DNA of 64,000 bases. Source: Flexilinea flocculi. GTDB lineage: Bacteria > Chloroflexota > Anaerolineae > Anaerolineales > Anaerolineaceae. The notes beneath the pieces are model-generated. The model had not been told where the DNA came from, made no database searches, and worked only from the letters and a program-made list of their open reading frames with translations. This document shows positions 45,567-61,000 of the stretch, one piece after another. The translations under genes were made by a program, and so were the position numbers. Numbering within the stretch: position 1 is the stretch's first letter; the number at the start of each line of letters is the position of its first letter. The DNA is taken from contig NZ_DF968181.1 in NCBI RefSeq assembly GCF_001192795.1, positions 1,231,101 through 1,295,100 on the forward strand. The letters run 5' to 3'.

Positions 45567-46063
45567 CTGTTTTCAGCAATTCTTAACAGGGAGAGAATTA
45601 TTTATTCTTTTAAAGACTAGTTCTTTTTATAAATTTCTTTTTTTCTGATATACGTTGATGAAAAAATTCGAATTGGAATGAAATAATTCAGAACAATAAT
45701 GTCAGAAGAAAACCATCAATAATCTAGAAATTGTACAAAATGAATGTTTTCTTATTCTAATCCTAACTCCTGAAATAATAATATTTGTTGAAAAAATTTT
45801 GATTTTCATGTTAGTCTGGCATTATTGTTGCACGGATTGATTCGAAGATCTTTCTCTTTTGGTTTATTGCTTATTGCTTTTTTTATTATTATTGTTATTA
45901 TAATAATATTTACACCAAATTTCTAAATGTTTGATTTCAGGAGAATAACACTTCCTGTTAGAAAATTTCTTAAATTGATCAGTAACAATTTTTTGTTTTA
46001 GAAGAAATTTTTTGTCTGCAAAGCAAACACGTATTGAGGTCCCTCAGAGATCACTGGTAAATT
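45567..46063. other. AT-rich divergent intergenic region
   Basis: It separates the TPR gene and the giant gene. It includes a run of ATT/TAA near 45885-45912 that can fold on itself and a CAGCAATTCTTAAC near 45575 that may be an eroded repeat end. No gene. I could not assign a promoter for the giant gene with confidence. Confidence 0.5.
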
Positions 46064-49000
46064 ATGATAAAAAAACAAAATTTTGCATGGACACAGCCAA
46101 TAATAATTATTGGATTATTATTATGTTTCTTTTTACCCAGTGCTTTGGTTTATGCAGAAGATCCTGTTAATAATACGGTTGCGGAAGAGATCTCCCAACA
46201 ACCTGCCGATTCCCCATCTGTGCCTGCAGTGCCAAGTCCGGAAGAGGCACAACCTGCCCCTCCTACTGATCCTGAACCTGCTGCAATTGAAAATAATACT
46301 TTGGAAAACGCGAATTCCGGTGCGATGCAAAATGAGAGCATTGTCGGTGATCTGAGTCCTATGGATGCGAATCCAACGAATAATACTGCCATCGTCATTG
46401 AATCAGATGCATACCTCAGCACAGCGGATAAGAGCATTTCATCCATCGATGATGAGGTCTATCAGATTCAGGAGGCGAATGAACCGGATTCGATCTCGGA
46501 GCTTTCGTCTCCACAAGGTTCAGACACTGAGGACAATCTTGAAATATTCAGCGTTTTTTCTTCGGAAACCTCCGGCGTGGAACAAATTATTGTCAATCCT
46601 GAAGACGAAAATCCTGATGATGTAATCGATGACGATACAGTGCCGTTATCCTCAGATCCAGATTCAGAAAGCCAGGCGGATTTCTTACCATCGGATGAAA
46701 CCTCGATCGAAAATTCTCCACAAAAGGAATATGTCGATTCCACAGAAGAATCACCGCAAGACGCGACGTTTGATGCTGCGGAAAATTTTCAGTTAAATCA
46801 GACTGAAGAACCTCAGATAGGGGATAATGATCTTTCCTATGAAGATGGAATGCAATCTGAAACAGCCGCTGAAAATACCACTCAAGAACAATTATCAGGT
46901 GGTGATTTGCCGGATCCTAATGAAGGCAATTCGGATGTTACTCAGGACGAAGAATTCGAACAATGCCTGATCGAAGCTGAGCCGGATGGCGCACAAATGG
47001 TTATCGAAAATCCGGATGCCGGATCAGTGCTATCGATCTTGCCGGAAGAGACAACAGTAGTATTGGATCCATATTTCACCAGAGGTGGTGTCAAATACTC
47101 GTTTTTAGCAAATTGCAGCGGAGTTGATAATTGTGAAATAAGTTCTGCTCCGATTCAGGCAGCAATCGACAATGTGAAAGAACATGGTCTTCCAGATGAC
47201 GCTACGATTTATGTGGATGGCGGATCTTATGCAGATAACTTGATTGTTCAAGGTTTTGTTAATCCACTGACACTGAAAAACAGTCAAAATAATTCAAATG
47301 CTGTTACATTGACCAATTCCGTATTGATCAGAGACAACTCAGCATTGATTTCTTTTTGGGGATTTGTTTTCAATCAAGCCATTGCTATAGAAAATAGCAA
47401 TAGCGTTGAGATTCATGGATCCAGCGAAGATGATACTCTTGATCTTAAGCTCAATACCACAGGATTAGGCAGTCTGTCTGTTGATGGTGGCGATGGTACA
47501 GATACAATCATTTTAGACCCGGTAAACTCCGGTACTGTTGAATCACCTATACTTAGTACGATAAATACAACCGGTAACATTGTTGTTAATGCTGAGGACA
47601 TCACCATAAATGCTGAAATAAATGCAGCCAATGTAACACTTACCGCAAATACTGCCGATAGTACAGTGGTTACTGATATCGCGAATGTTGTAGCTAAAAC
47701 GGCAGCGATCAATATTAACAGAAATATTAGCGCCAGTGGAACGTTGACAGCATCAGCCGATGTCGCACGCAACATCGCAATTAACTCAGTCAATAACATT
47801 ACAGACGTTGTGGATGACATTATTACCGGTAAGAATTTCTCCGATTATATCGGAGTAAAACTGAACAGCTCATCATCTGCAAATGTTTTGATCAATAACG
47901 GCGTAACACTCGCTGCTGCTTCTGTTTTATTATCAGCAAAGACTCAAGGAACCGTTTCATTAATTGCCAGTTCGACAGAACTGAGCATCACAAAACTACT
48001 TGCGTATAACATTTTCAACGAGAATGCCATTGTTTCGATGAATGGTGTCACTGCAAATATTCAAAACAGTCTTTCTATGCTTTCTCAAACCGGAATCCAC
48101 TATACGGCAACCGGCAGAGTCGCGCTGAATAAAATCTCAGGTGAAACACGGTCTTCGATCGATACCAGTACAATTACAACCGGATTGTCCGGCAGCGGTG
48201 GAATTAATTTAAGCGCTATCGATAAAATTCAGGCAACCGCCCTTTCTCCTTTGGCAGATTATGTTATGGATTATGATCCCGAAGAGCCGGCTCCTGGAGA
48301 TTTGATGATTGATTTAGCGATCGCTGGTAATCAGTTGGATCGCGATGTTCAAAGTTATATTAAGAATTCAACCGTTACATCAACAGGTGGCGATATCAGC
48401 CTGAAAGCAGAGAAAAATCTGCAGCTCAGTACCCTCGTAAAAGCCAATACCTTCCGTAACTCCGATGATACTTTTCTGAAGCGATCGGCGACCAGTGTCG
48501 GTGGTCTGTTTTCTGCTAATCAGGTCATTGGTGATACGCTGGCATACCTTGAAGGTGGATCAGTTCAGACAATCAGTTCCGGAAATATCGATTTATATGC
48601 CCGGGATTATTCTCAGATCGATGCGAAATCGGAATTCAGCGCTCAGGGAGTTGCTGGAATGCTTCATTTAATAGATTGGACTACCCAGGTCAAGTCAATC
48701 GGTTTTTCTGTGGCAATGAACCTGATGGGATGGAGCGTTGATAATTATTTTGGTAAAGCTCTGGATGATTTAATCGGTACAAATATCGGCGGTACTGAAA
48801 CACCGCTTCTTATTAAAGCTTATATTCAGGATGGCGAAGTCAGTTCGGCAGGTAATATTTCATTGGCGGCTCTGTCTGATCTTAAAATGAACGCTACCGT
48901 CAGTAATGCTGCAGAAAGCACCAGTTCATCCTTGTATGGCGCCAATGGCAGCAGTACCAGCGGTATTCTTGCCAGCAATAAGATCAGTTCCCGTGTGAAG

Positions 49001-52000
49001 TCATATGTTAGCTATACTACACTTCCGGAAACTGTGAACGTATCGGCTGGAGGAGACCTGCTTCTCGATGCAGAGGACAATTCCGAAATTTATGCCAACA
49101 GTAAAGTAGTGTCCACTTCGATCATCACCAACGATGGCGGCATGAATGTACTGAAGGAAGGAATCACTTCTTCCTTTGATTACAAATATACATCGGATTA
49201 TGGATTTACAACTGTAAACTTTGGAGATTCAGTATTATTGACCGATGATTATCTGGATCCGGATTATACGTCTCATCAGGTATTTATCCCGGCTGAAATT
49301 AAATTCGGCAATAAAGTAAAGTTAGATAAGGATACCGGTGGTGGAATGTCCGGAGAAGTCTATAAATATATCGGAACGACTTCACTTCTTAATCCTGACT
49401 TAAAAACACAAGATTATAACGATCCCGGTCTGTGGGTAAAAATTGGTGGGGAAGCGGATACTGTCTATCAGTATATGGGGAGCGGAAGTACGATTGATCT
49501 CGGTATTCAGGATTATACGGATCTTGGATATTGGAAAGAGGTTACCGCTACTCAGTTATTCCCGGAAGGACTGAATGTAACACCATCGAATTCCACATCC
49601 ATTGGCGGGCTGGTTGTCCGGAATGAAATCAATTCTGAGACAGAAAGTTTTATCTCCAAAGCAAATATTAATGTAGCTGGAAACACAAGCCTCCTGGCAA
49701 CCGATAGCTCGACAATTTGGGCAATAGCTGACAGTACTGCGATTTCTTCTGGTGGAAGTGCTTTTGGTGAAGGGAAATCATTGGCTGTCAATGGAACAAT
49801 TGCCACGAATTTGATTCTGAGCAAAGCCAATACGTTCATCACAGACAGTAATCTTACTGTACATGGCGACTTGTCAGTAATTGCGAAAAATACCTCAAAA
49901 ATTGACGCCACTGTCAATGCATTAACTTCAACCGGTGCCAAGGCAGTTGGTGTCACATTGGCATTTAATACCATTGGTTGGAAATCCCAAAATGTCCTGT
50001 TTGCAACTTTAGACGCCTTGCTTGGAACCGGTATTGGCGATTCTCAGGCCGCAGAGGTAAAAGCATTTATTCAGGATACCATTCTTGCAATTTCTGGCGC
50101 GGTAACGATGATTGCAAATTCATTTGCTGAGTTGATTGCCACGGTAACCAATGAAACTACATCGATTGCTTCTGCATTGGTGAATGCGACCGGGAAAGCG
50201 ACAAGCGGTGTCCTGGCAAGCAATATGATCAACACGCTTGCAAAAGCATTCCTGTTATTTACATTAAGTCCTAAGATCGTCACAATAAATGGAAAGCTTA
50301 CCATCACTGCTGAAGACACGTCCCGGATTATTTCCAGCAGTAAACTGGTTGCAACCTCATCAACTTCCAATAATCTGGGGGCAAGTCTGGTAAACCAGCT
50401 TGGACAGACGTTGATGAATGATTATCGCTATACGACAAATTCAGGTATCCGGACAGTTGCTTCCGGCGAAATGGTTCGGCTGGCAGATGATTATGACAGC
50501 GATCTTGGCGTACCCGGTACCATTTATCAATATCTGGGAACTACAAGTTTTTCATATGATCTTGGTACATTAGATTTTGCCAATAGTGCGCTATGGAAAC
50601 AAATAACAGTTTTAGATTTGGTTCCAGCATCATTGAATATAACCGGTTCTGATGCTGTTGCGGTTGGTGTGCTGGTAGTTCGCAACGATGTTCGTACGGA
50701 TACAGAAGCCTATATCAGTAATCTCGATATTAATTCGATCGAAGATTTCATTCTTTGCGCATACGAAAATTCTGAAATACAGGCGAAAATTGTCAGTGTG
50801 GCGGAAGCCAGCGGCGGCAGTGCGTTAGGAGAAGGAACTGTCTGGGCGGTAAATGGCACGATTGCAACCAACCAGGTGCTTTCCAAAGCGAATGCGTATA
50901 TTGTGGATAGTTCTGTTACGAATACTACCGGTACTACCAATATTACGCTTACAGCTGAAAATAATACCCTGATCGATGCAACTGTACTCAGTGCCACAAT
51001 GTCTGGTGATACTGCCATTGGTGTTACCCTGGCTTTCAATAAAATCGGCTGGGAACCACAGAATTTACTTTTTGATACGATCGATGCACTGATCACAACG
51101 GATATCGGCAATGAAAAACCGGTGGAGGTCCAGGCTTATATAAAGGATACAAACATCGAAATTTTAGGTGAGCTTTCACTTTCTGCGGTTTCAAATGCAA
51201 TGGTGAATGCAACGCTGAGCAACGCGGTCAGTTCTGCTGCATCAGCCTTGTATGATGCGAATGGCAAAAGTGGATCCTTCATGCTGGCAAGCAACATGGT
51301 CAGCAGCTTCGCTAATGCATACATTGATTATTCGAATACCGGCTCTGTTATTACAGGTGGTGCATTGAGCATCGTTGCAGAAGATAACGCTGTTATCTAT
51401 TCCAATGCCAAGCTGGTGTCTTCATCCATTACCACCAATGACGGTGGTCTATCCTTGATCAGCAATTCAGTGACCGATCTGGTGGATGTGATATCAGTCG
51501 ACCATGTCAGTGGTGAGACTTCGGTATTATTAGAGTTTGGAGACCAGGTTCGTCTTGCTGAAGATTATGACACAGAAAATGGAAAACCAGGCGGAATTTA
51601 CAAATATTTAGGTGCAGATTTATCTACACCACAAAATTTAAGTACCACCAATTATCTGGATCTTGGTTATTGGATCGAAGTACCGGAAACAAATCTCGTA
51701 CCAACAGGACTCAATTTTTCAGATTCTAACTCAAACGCTTTAGGTGCTTTGGTCGTGCGTAATGATGTTCGCAGTGGCGTTGAAGCGTATATTCAATATG
51801 CAAGTGTAACGTCAGACAGCATCAATATGACCGCAATTGAAAGCGCGGCTATCAGTGCGATTTCTGATAGTACTGCGGAGTCATCAGGCGGTAATTCCAT
51901 TGGTGGTACGGGAGATTCGTTAGCTGCCAGCGGAACGATCGCGACAAACCTGGTTTTAAGTTCAGCCCTCGCGTTTATTAAAGACTGCAGTATCAAAACG

Positions 52001-55000
52001 AATACTGGTGATCTTGTGATGAGCGCTGCGAATAGTTCCTCAATTAATGCAGAAACTTTAACCATGGCATCCTCCGGTGCAAATGCCTTTGGCTTGATTC
52101 TGGCTTTCAACACAGTTGGCTGGAAGGCTCAGAATGTCCTCTTCAATACGGTTGACGCTCTCTTGGGAGATCCGCTGATTGCAAGTTCGTTGGGGAATGA
52201 AGATCCATCACGCGTAGAGGCATTTATTCTGGATTCCAGTTTGGATGTGGCAGGATATCTAACGTTAACTGCGATTTCCAATGCAAGCATTACTTCCAAT
52301 GTCGGAAATAATGCTACTTCTGCTCCTACAGCACTATTCGGCGCCGGTGGAACATCTGTAGGAATTATTTTAGCCAGTAATATGGTCAGCAGTTATGCCA
52401 AAGCTTATATTGATATCCCTGAAATTACCTATACCAGTGATCAAACAGTCGTTGCATTAATACCAGGTTTTGTAGTTCAAATAAAAACAAATATTACCTT
52501 TGATGAGAACACTACTTTTTCAGCCGGCGATGTTTACGAATATATTGGGGCAGAGTTATACTCAGTACCTCTTGGTTCGAACACAATCGAATTGGCTGCC
52601 CAGAATTATGGAAATTCGCAGAATTGGCGTAAAATCAGTCATCTTTCATCGATTGTTACCGGCGGAAATATTTCGATGCTGGCTCAGGATGATGCAGCAA
52701 TCCATGCTGAGACGCAAATGCTGGCTTCAGTGGAGCCCAGTAATGATGCCGGTATGGGCATAATCAATAATCTGGCAAATACATGGCTCGAATCGTATGA
52801 ATATACCAGTAATTCGGGTAGCCGTCTGATGGATTTTGGCACAATGGTGCGGGTGGCAGATGATTATGCCAATACAAAAGCTGAACCAGGAACCATATAT
52901 CAGTTTATGGGAGCAACTCCGATATCGTTTGATCTTGGTACGACGGATTACTTAGATTACGCTTATTGGAAACCACTATCGCAATACACATTGATCAGCG
53001 ATTCTGTCGTTTATACAGCGTTGGAAGAAATCGGACAGAAATATAAAAAAGAGGGCCTAAATGGATCGGCTAAAGTAATTTATGGATTGATTGACCGGAA
53101 TGATGTGCGGAGTGAAGTCCTTGCATATATTAATGATTCAACCATTAATACAACCGGCGATATCAGCCTAAGCGCTCTGGAGAGTGCGGCAATTACCGTC
53201 TTAGATAACAGCGTTGTTTCGACGTATGAAGGCGGAGGCGGCATTATTACAACCAATATTGTCCTGAGTAAAGCCAATGCATATATTACGAACAGCAGTG
53301 TTGTTACGACAGCTAAAGATGCAATTAATCCGGGCAATTTGATTCTCAATGCGAAAAACAACTCATTCATTGAGGCGACAGCAAACAGTGAAGTTTCTGG
53401 ATGGGACAAGACAGTTTCCTTCATTGTGGCTTTTAATACGATTGGATGGAAAGCAGAAAATATCCTTTTTGCGGCGGTAGATGCCATCCTCGGTGATCCG
53501 CTTATCGCAAGCGCATTTAATGGCGAACAGCCCGCAGAGACTTATGCGTATATAAAAGATAGCACGATTGATATTACAGGTCAGTTATCGCTTTCAGCGG
53601 ATAATAAAGCGCAACTGATTGCATCAGTAGGTAGCAGTGCATTTTCAGACGCGGCTACTGATCTGGTGTTCTCCGCAAAATATCAGGGGACGGCAGTCAG
53701 CGGCGGTGGAATTCTGGCAAGCAATAAAGTGAGCAGCCGCGCAAAAGCCTACATTACATTTTCCACAACGGAACTTGAGCAGACCAATACGATCATTGCG
53801 GATATGGGAATTGCTATTTTTGCATCTGACGAAGCATTAATCGATTCTCAAGCATATGTTCTGCAGAGCGCTGTTTCCACCAATACCATTTCTGAAGGGC
53901 TCGGCGCTGTTGCTGCAGGATTTTTCCCGGATGACTATCAATATACGACGCTTTCAGGTACACAGGCGCTCACAGCATTTAGCCCTACATCATCGGTTCT
54001 AAGTAAATTTTTCCGAGTGAAATTCAGTGATATACATATCCCAACAATGGTTGGCAAGGGAGTCAATGGCAGCATTTATGAATATATCGGTGAACCTGGC
54101 GTAATTGATCTGGGTACAGAGAACTATAACGATGAGCTAAAATGGAAAGTCGTGACTTTAACAGTAGAAGATTATTTCCCGAATTTAGGAAATGTAACTT
54201 CTTCGGATGCGAAGGCGATTGGTTTCCTGGTGGTTTATAACGAAGTCCGCAGTGAAGTTCTGGCTTATATTGAAAAAGCGAATGTGACAAGCGGGGGGGA
54301 CCTATCATTAGAAGCTGTTGATAACGCGACATTAAAATCTTTCGCAGAAATCAATGTGAATGCTTCCGGCGGCAGTAATATGGGGGCTGGTGAGGTGAAG
54401 GCTTATAATGGACAGCTTGTATCCAATTTACTCCAAAGTAAAGCGAACACTTATATTAATACAAGTATTGTAATGACAACTGGTACAGCATCGGTCACCT
54501 TAAATGCAGAAAACTCTTCCATATTGGATGCAACGATTATGAGCATCACTTCCAGCGGTGATACTGCGGTAGGTGTAGTCCTGGCATTCAACACAATCGG
54601 CTGGGAATCCGAAAATGTACTTTTCAAAACAGTAGATGCGCTGTTATGTACGGATATTGGATCGGAAAAACCAGCTGAAGTACAAGCCTATTTGCTTAAC
54701 ACACCTGTAACAGCAGCAGGAAATCTTATCCTGAGCGCGATCAATAAGACGCAATTAAATGCCACGATCAGCAATGCAGCCAGCTCTGCTGCCTCTGCGT
54801 TGAAAAATGCCAATGGCAAGAGTGTCGGTATGGTACTGGCGAGCAATATGGTCAGCAGCTTGGCAAAGGCTTACATCACTTTCGATACGATGCCCACTGC
54901 AACAACCAACCTGATTACTGTAACTGGAACGCTCGATATCAATGCTGTCGATGACGCTTCGATTTATGCCAATGTTAAACTGGTAAATACTTCGGTTACT

Positions 55001-58000
55001 TCCAATAATGGAGGATTAGGCATTATCAGTGAAACATTAAATGATCAATTGCCGGCTGATTACTCCAGTACTGAAAGCGCCAGATTAAAATTTGGTAATC
55101 GCGTACGGTTAGCCGATGATTACGGAGCTTATTTCCTGTCACAGGATGCTATTAACGCCATCGCAAAAGAAATCCCGCAAGAAGTGATCGATAAATTAGC
55201 ATCTATGATCGATACAGAGTTTTCAACCGAACAGGCATTGGAACTTGAACTCACTCGCCATCTCTCTGCTTATGAATTGCTGGCTTACGAAGACATCATT
55301 CTTGAAAACATGGATTATAAGGGCGGAAAGCCGGGCGCAATTTATGTCTATATGGGCGACGATTTTGCGGATACCGATGATCCTCTCGATTTGAGTACAG
55401 TGGATTACACTGATTTGGCTTATTGGAAGCTGTCTCCTGAAACCGATATTATTCCCGAAGATATTAATGTAACGGATTCGAATGCGGTTTCGGTTGGCGG
55501 TCTGGCTGTTCGTAATGACTTAAGGAGCCTGGTTGAAGCCTATATCAGTAAAGCAACCGTCGAAAGTGGAAATACTCTGAATATTAAGGTAGATGAAAGC
55601 GCTGTCGTATTCGCAAAAACCGACAGCAACGTGTTGTCCTCTGGCGGAAGCAATGAAGGAAAAGGTGATTCGATCGCAGTCAACGGTGTGATTGTTACCA
55701 ATCTGATTCTCAGCAAAGCGGAAGCATTTATTAAAGACAGTATCATCACTGTTAAAAATTTCGGCGACCTGAATCTTGATGCGGAAAACAATTCCCTTAT
55801 AAAAGCAATCAACTTGAGTACGATAACCGCTGCCGGGAAAGCAGTTGGTGTTACGCTCGCTTTTAACACTGTCGGCTGGCTTGCACAGAATCTGCTATTC
55901 AATACCGTTGATGCATTAATCGGATCACCTGAAATAGCCCAGGCAATGGGCAATGAATCGCCTGCCAGAACCCTGGCTTATATTTTGAATTCTAAAATCA
56001 GGGTTGGCGGCGATCTAAGTATCAAAGCAGTTAATGCAGCGGTCCTGCACGCGAAAGTAAGTAATGAAGCTTCTTCAACGGTTTGTTCTTTATATGATGA
56101 TGAACAGACGGCTGCCGGAGCAATTCTTGCCAGCAACATGGTCAGCAGCATGGCGAAAGCTTACATCGATTATAAGGCTTATAACTGGACCAGCAGCGAT
56201 GGCACTCAATTAATCCTACCGGGCTATTTAGTAAAAAGGAATTCAGACGGGAAGATTTACGAATACGTTGCTGATTTATCAAATTCTACCGATCCGCTTG
56301 CATTCCTTGGCTTAAATTTAATCAATCTCGGTATTACAGATTATCGTGATACCGCAATCTGGAGACTTTATACCCCAATAACAGGCATTGCCACCGTTGT
56401 TAGCGGAGGCGGATTTGACATTTACGCCTCTGATGATGCAACCATCTTTTCTGAAGTGGACCTTTCCGTTCTTGCCAGCACACAGAATGATTACGGCATC
56501 AGTATTATCGTGGATGCGGCAATGAAAGTACTTCTGGATTACGGTTATACGACGCGTTCTGGAAGCTTCATTATCCCGGATTACGAAGAAGATGAATTCT
56601 ATCTTCCAATTCGAGTCCGAGTGGATGAAGGTTATCAATCAAGAACTGGAAAAACTGGATTGCCCGGCCGTCTCTATGAATATATCGGGCCTGATAATAC
56701 GATCATCGATTTGGGCGCTATCAATTATAAAGATAATCCGAACTGGGTATTGATCCCAACAATTGATGATATTGTCGGCTATGATTACAGCACTGCTTCC
56801 GGATCAATTTCTGTTGCAACCGGGGAAAAAGTTAAAGCTGAGAATGATTATGATGATACGCTGGCTGAACCCGGTTATATTTACGAATTTATCGGAACCG
56901 GTCAGACGATTGACCTTGGGAATGAGAATTACCTGGATTCCACTCGCTGGAAGAAGTTATTCTCAATCGGTGAAATCCTGGCTCCTCTTAAATTTTTGAC
57001 GAACTTTACAGGATCACCATCCACTGCAGTGGGAGGGATGGTCGTACGCAATGATGTTCGCAGCAATGTTGAAAGTTACATCAGTAACCAGACAACCGTG
57101 GATGTTGGACAAAACTTAAATATATCCGCTTACGAAAATGCTGTGATCATTGCAAAAGATCGCAGCGAAGTCACCTCATATGGCAGCAGCGCATTCAAGA
57201 AGGGAAATTCTATCGCAGTCAATGCGATAATTTCCACGAACCTGGTGCTTAGTTCCGCAAAAGCATATATTTCAAATGTTTACGGAACAACAACCTTGAT
57301 TGCCGGTGGAAACCTGAACCTTATTGCGAAGAATAATTCGTTTATCGAAGCAACGGTTGAAAACAAGACGCTGTCCAATGGCGTTTCAGTGGGAGTTACA
57401 CTGGCTTTCAATACAATCGGCTGGGATGCCCAAAATATCCTGTTTAATACAATTGATGCAATATTGGGAACATTGATCGGAACCAAGCAACCCGCTGCAA
57501 CAATCGCTTTTATCGAAAAAACAAATATTGCTGTCGACGGATTTCTGTCAGTCATCGCTGAGAGCCTGGCGAAAATTACTGCTGAGATTAAAAATGCCGC
57601 AGTCGCAATTTCCGGCAGCTTTGCCGAAGACACCAAAGCGGTTACAGTAGGCGTGGTTATCGCGATGAACAAGATCAGCACTGCGATCAAAGCATTCGCT
57701 CAGGAAGCAGCTTCGATTGTAGCAAAAATGGGTAACAGCAGTGACCTGATGAATGCGATTGCATTCAGCGCGGTCAACAGTTCAATCGTATTTGCGAGGG
57801 TAAAGAGCTCTTCGATTTCGGTCACGGCCAGCGCCAAAAAATCCGTTTCTGTCGCGGTGGGAGTAAGCATTGCAAATAATGAAATTGATGATGATTTGGC
57901 AACTTATGTGAATAATACAGGTATTTTACAGACTGATTCAGGCAATGTGTCAGTGTATGCCCAGGAAAATGCGAATATCGATTCAATTACTTCTGCAACG

Positions 58001-61000
58001 GCTATATCGATTGGAATCAGCGCATCAGGCGGTGCAAAGAGCTTCAGTGGCGGCGGAGCCATCGCTGTCAATCTGATCAAAGGCAACGCAAATGCTTATA
58101 TTAGTAACAGCGACACCGACTCTGCTGGAACCATTACAATCAGCGCTTATAACAATTCCGACATTTTAGCGCGAGTTGACAGCAGCGCTGTGGCGATTGC
58201 ATTAAGTGCCAGTGGAACTACTGCTGGTGGTGCGATTGGAATATCGTTAGCCCGAAATACCATTGCATATGATCGTGATTATGAATATGAAAGCACACCG
58301 TGGGCTGGACCTTACAACGATTACACGTCAATAGAGACTCTATCAGAATTGCTGAATGGTAAACGCGTATATTTGGATACGGATCTGGATGGTTGTAAAG
58401 CCGGAGAAGTTTACGAATATATTGGCAGCAGCATACTAACTGGTCCGATCGATCTGAGAAATCAGACCTATAGCAATCCCGCGCTTTGGAAGAAGATTGT
58501 TAATGCTCAGTATCTGCAAACGGGTGATAAAGTAAAACTTTCTGATGGTTATGACAATACCAAAGGAGACGGTGGAAGTATTTATGAGTATAAAGGCACT
58601 GCAGGGCTGGTGGATATTGGACTGACTGATTATACCAATACAACTCTTTGGACGAAAACAGATGGAATTAGCGGGAATCCACTGCAGGTTTACGCCTATA
58701 TTCAAAACTCTGATATCACAGCCGACGGACAGGTGACAATCGATGCGAAAGCAGACAGCAGTATCGTAGCTGAAGTATATGCTGCAGCGGTAGCGATTTC
58801 AGCTTCTTCTGATAAATCCGGGGCTTTAAGTGCCGGTGGCGTAGTTACGATTAATCGAATTTTTAGTGATGTACAAGCTTATATTGACACCGCTGATTCC
58901 GTTACAATCAGCACTGGCGATTTGATAATCCATGCAGAAGACAACTCGATTTTGGACGTAAAAGCCCTTTCAGCAGCGGTTTCGGGCAATCTTTCCGGAT
59001 CAAATGGTGGTGCGTTGGCAATCGGAATTTCCTATGCCCGCAATATAATTCATAGCGGGGCTATTGCCTATATTGCAAATGTCAGCAATCTTCATGTGAA
59101 TAATGGAAAAGTGGAAATCAATTCACTTCGCAACTCCATGATTGATGCAATTGCTGCCGCTGCTGCAGTTTCCTTGAGCGGAACCGGATCTAATAGCGTT
59201 GCATTCAGTGCTGGCGGCGCTATTGCAGAGAATAATATTCTTGGGAAAACCAATTCGTATATTCTTTCCAGTACTGTAACAACCAGCGGCGATGTACTGA
59301 TAAACGCAACGAATCTGTCCACCATCCACGCGATGGTGCTATCCGTTTCCGGAGCCATCAGTTTCGCAGGCAGTACAGGTGTTGCGGTTTCAATCGGTGT
59401 ATCAGTCGCCCGGAACTTTATTGGTTATGGTTTGACCGGCGGTTATACGCCAATTGAAGTAAAAGCTTATATTCAAGATTCCAATATCAACTGCGGCGGT
59501 GCGTTATCCCTGATTGCGCAAGAACCAACTAATGAACTCTTTGCTTTGAGCACAACCTTTATAAATACATTGGATGATGCCGGGACACAGGATGAGGATG
59601 ATCCTGATACAGTCGGTGTATATGAAGATCAGATTGATGCAGCAAACGATCTAACCTTATTAGGTCAGTTAAAAGCTGAATTCCAAACAAAAGGTGTTAC
59701 GCTCTCCAACGATCTGGTCGTTACAATCATCAAAGAAGGAAGTGAATGGATTTTACGTGATCGATACGGTAAAGGGTATAAGATTACCAAAACCGGATCA
59801 GTGTTGAACATCGAGAATACGATGCTGATTAATGCCGAAGTTTTATCCGGATCTGTTGCAATTGCCGGTAGTGGAAGCACTGCAGTTTCTTTGAGCGGTG
59901 CAGGCGTGTATGTCGAAAATAAAATTGCCACAATTGTGAAATCCTATCTTGATAATGATCTTATTAAAGATATTTTTGCGGATTCCATATCAATCAGAGC
60001 GCTGGATGGATCAACCATCACTGTGACAGCAGGTGCAGCATCGGTTGCCGGGGCAGTTTCGGGAAGCGCCGGAGTTGCAGTTTCGATTGGCCTGGCAATT
60101 GCTCGTAACCAAATCAATAATATTGTTGAAGCCTATATTTCAGATGCGGATAACCTCAAAACAACGGCCGGCGGCGTACTGGTTGAAGCAATCAGTAACG
60201 CCGTGATTCATGCAATCTCTGCAGCAGCTTCGGTTTCCATCGGCGGCGGTGGAACAGCAGGTGTTGCGATTGGTGGCGGCGGTGCAATCGCACAAAATAT
60301 TATCCTGGGTAAGACCAACGCTTATATTTCAAATAGTGATTTGGAAATTACCGGTGGCAATCTGAGCTTGCTGGCTCAAAACACTTCGGAAATCCATGCG
60401 ATTGTTGCGGTTGCGTCTGCTGCAGCCGCTTTAGGGGGGACAGCCGGTGTGGGCGTATCGATTGGAATTTCGGTAGCAATCAACCGGATAGGTTGGGAAG
60501 CTGATTATCTTTACACGACGAATTCACTCAATCAAATGGTTCAATCGGGTGATACTGTCAAGTTGGCAGACGATTATCAGACAGTCTATGAAGAAGTTCA
60601 AGATATCTCTGACTCGGATGGTGATGGCAGTACAACCGATATGGTTTTCAAGAAAGTCCCTGATGTAAATGATACAGATGGTGATGGTGACAAAGATGAG
60701 CTGATTTTCCAGCCAATTCAGTTAAACAAGGGAGAACCAGGAGCAATTTACCGTTATATCGGCCAACCTGATACGCTGAATTTAGGTGACCAGGATTATA
60801 CCAATACCGCATTATGGAAAAAAGCAACCGGTGATCCCACCGCAGTACCTGCGGAAATCCAGGCATATATATTAAATTCAAAAATATTGGTAACCGGTTC
60901 GGTTTCGATTCAAGCTGATGCCGATGAATCGATTGAAGCAGTTGTTATGGCTGGTTCTGTTGCGATCGGACTGGGCGGTACAGTGGGTGTAGCAGTCAGT

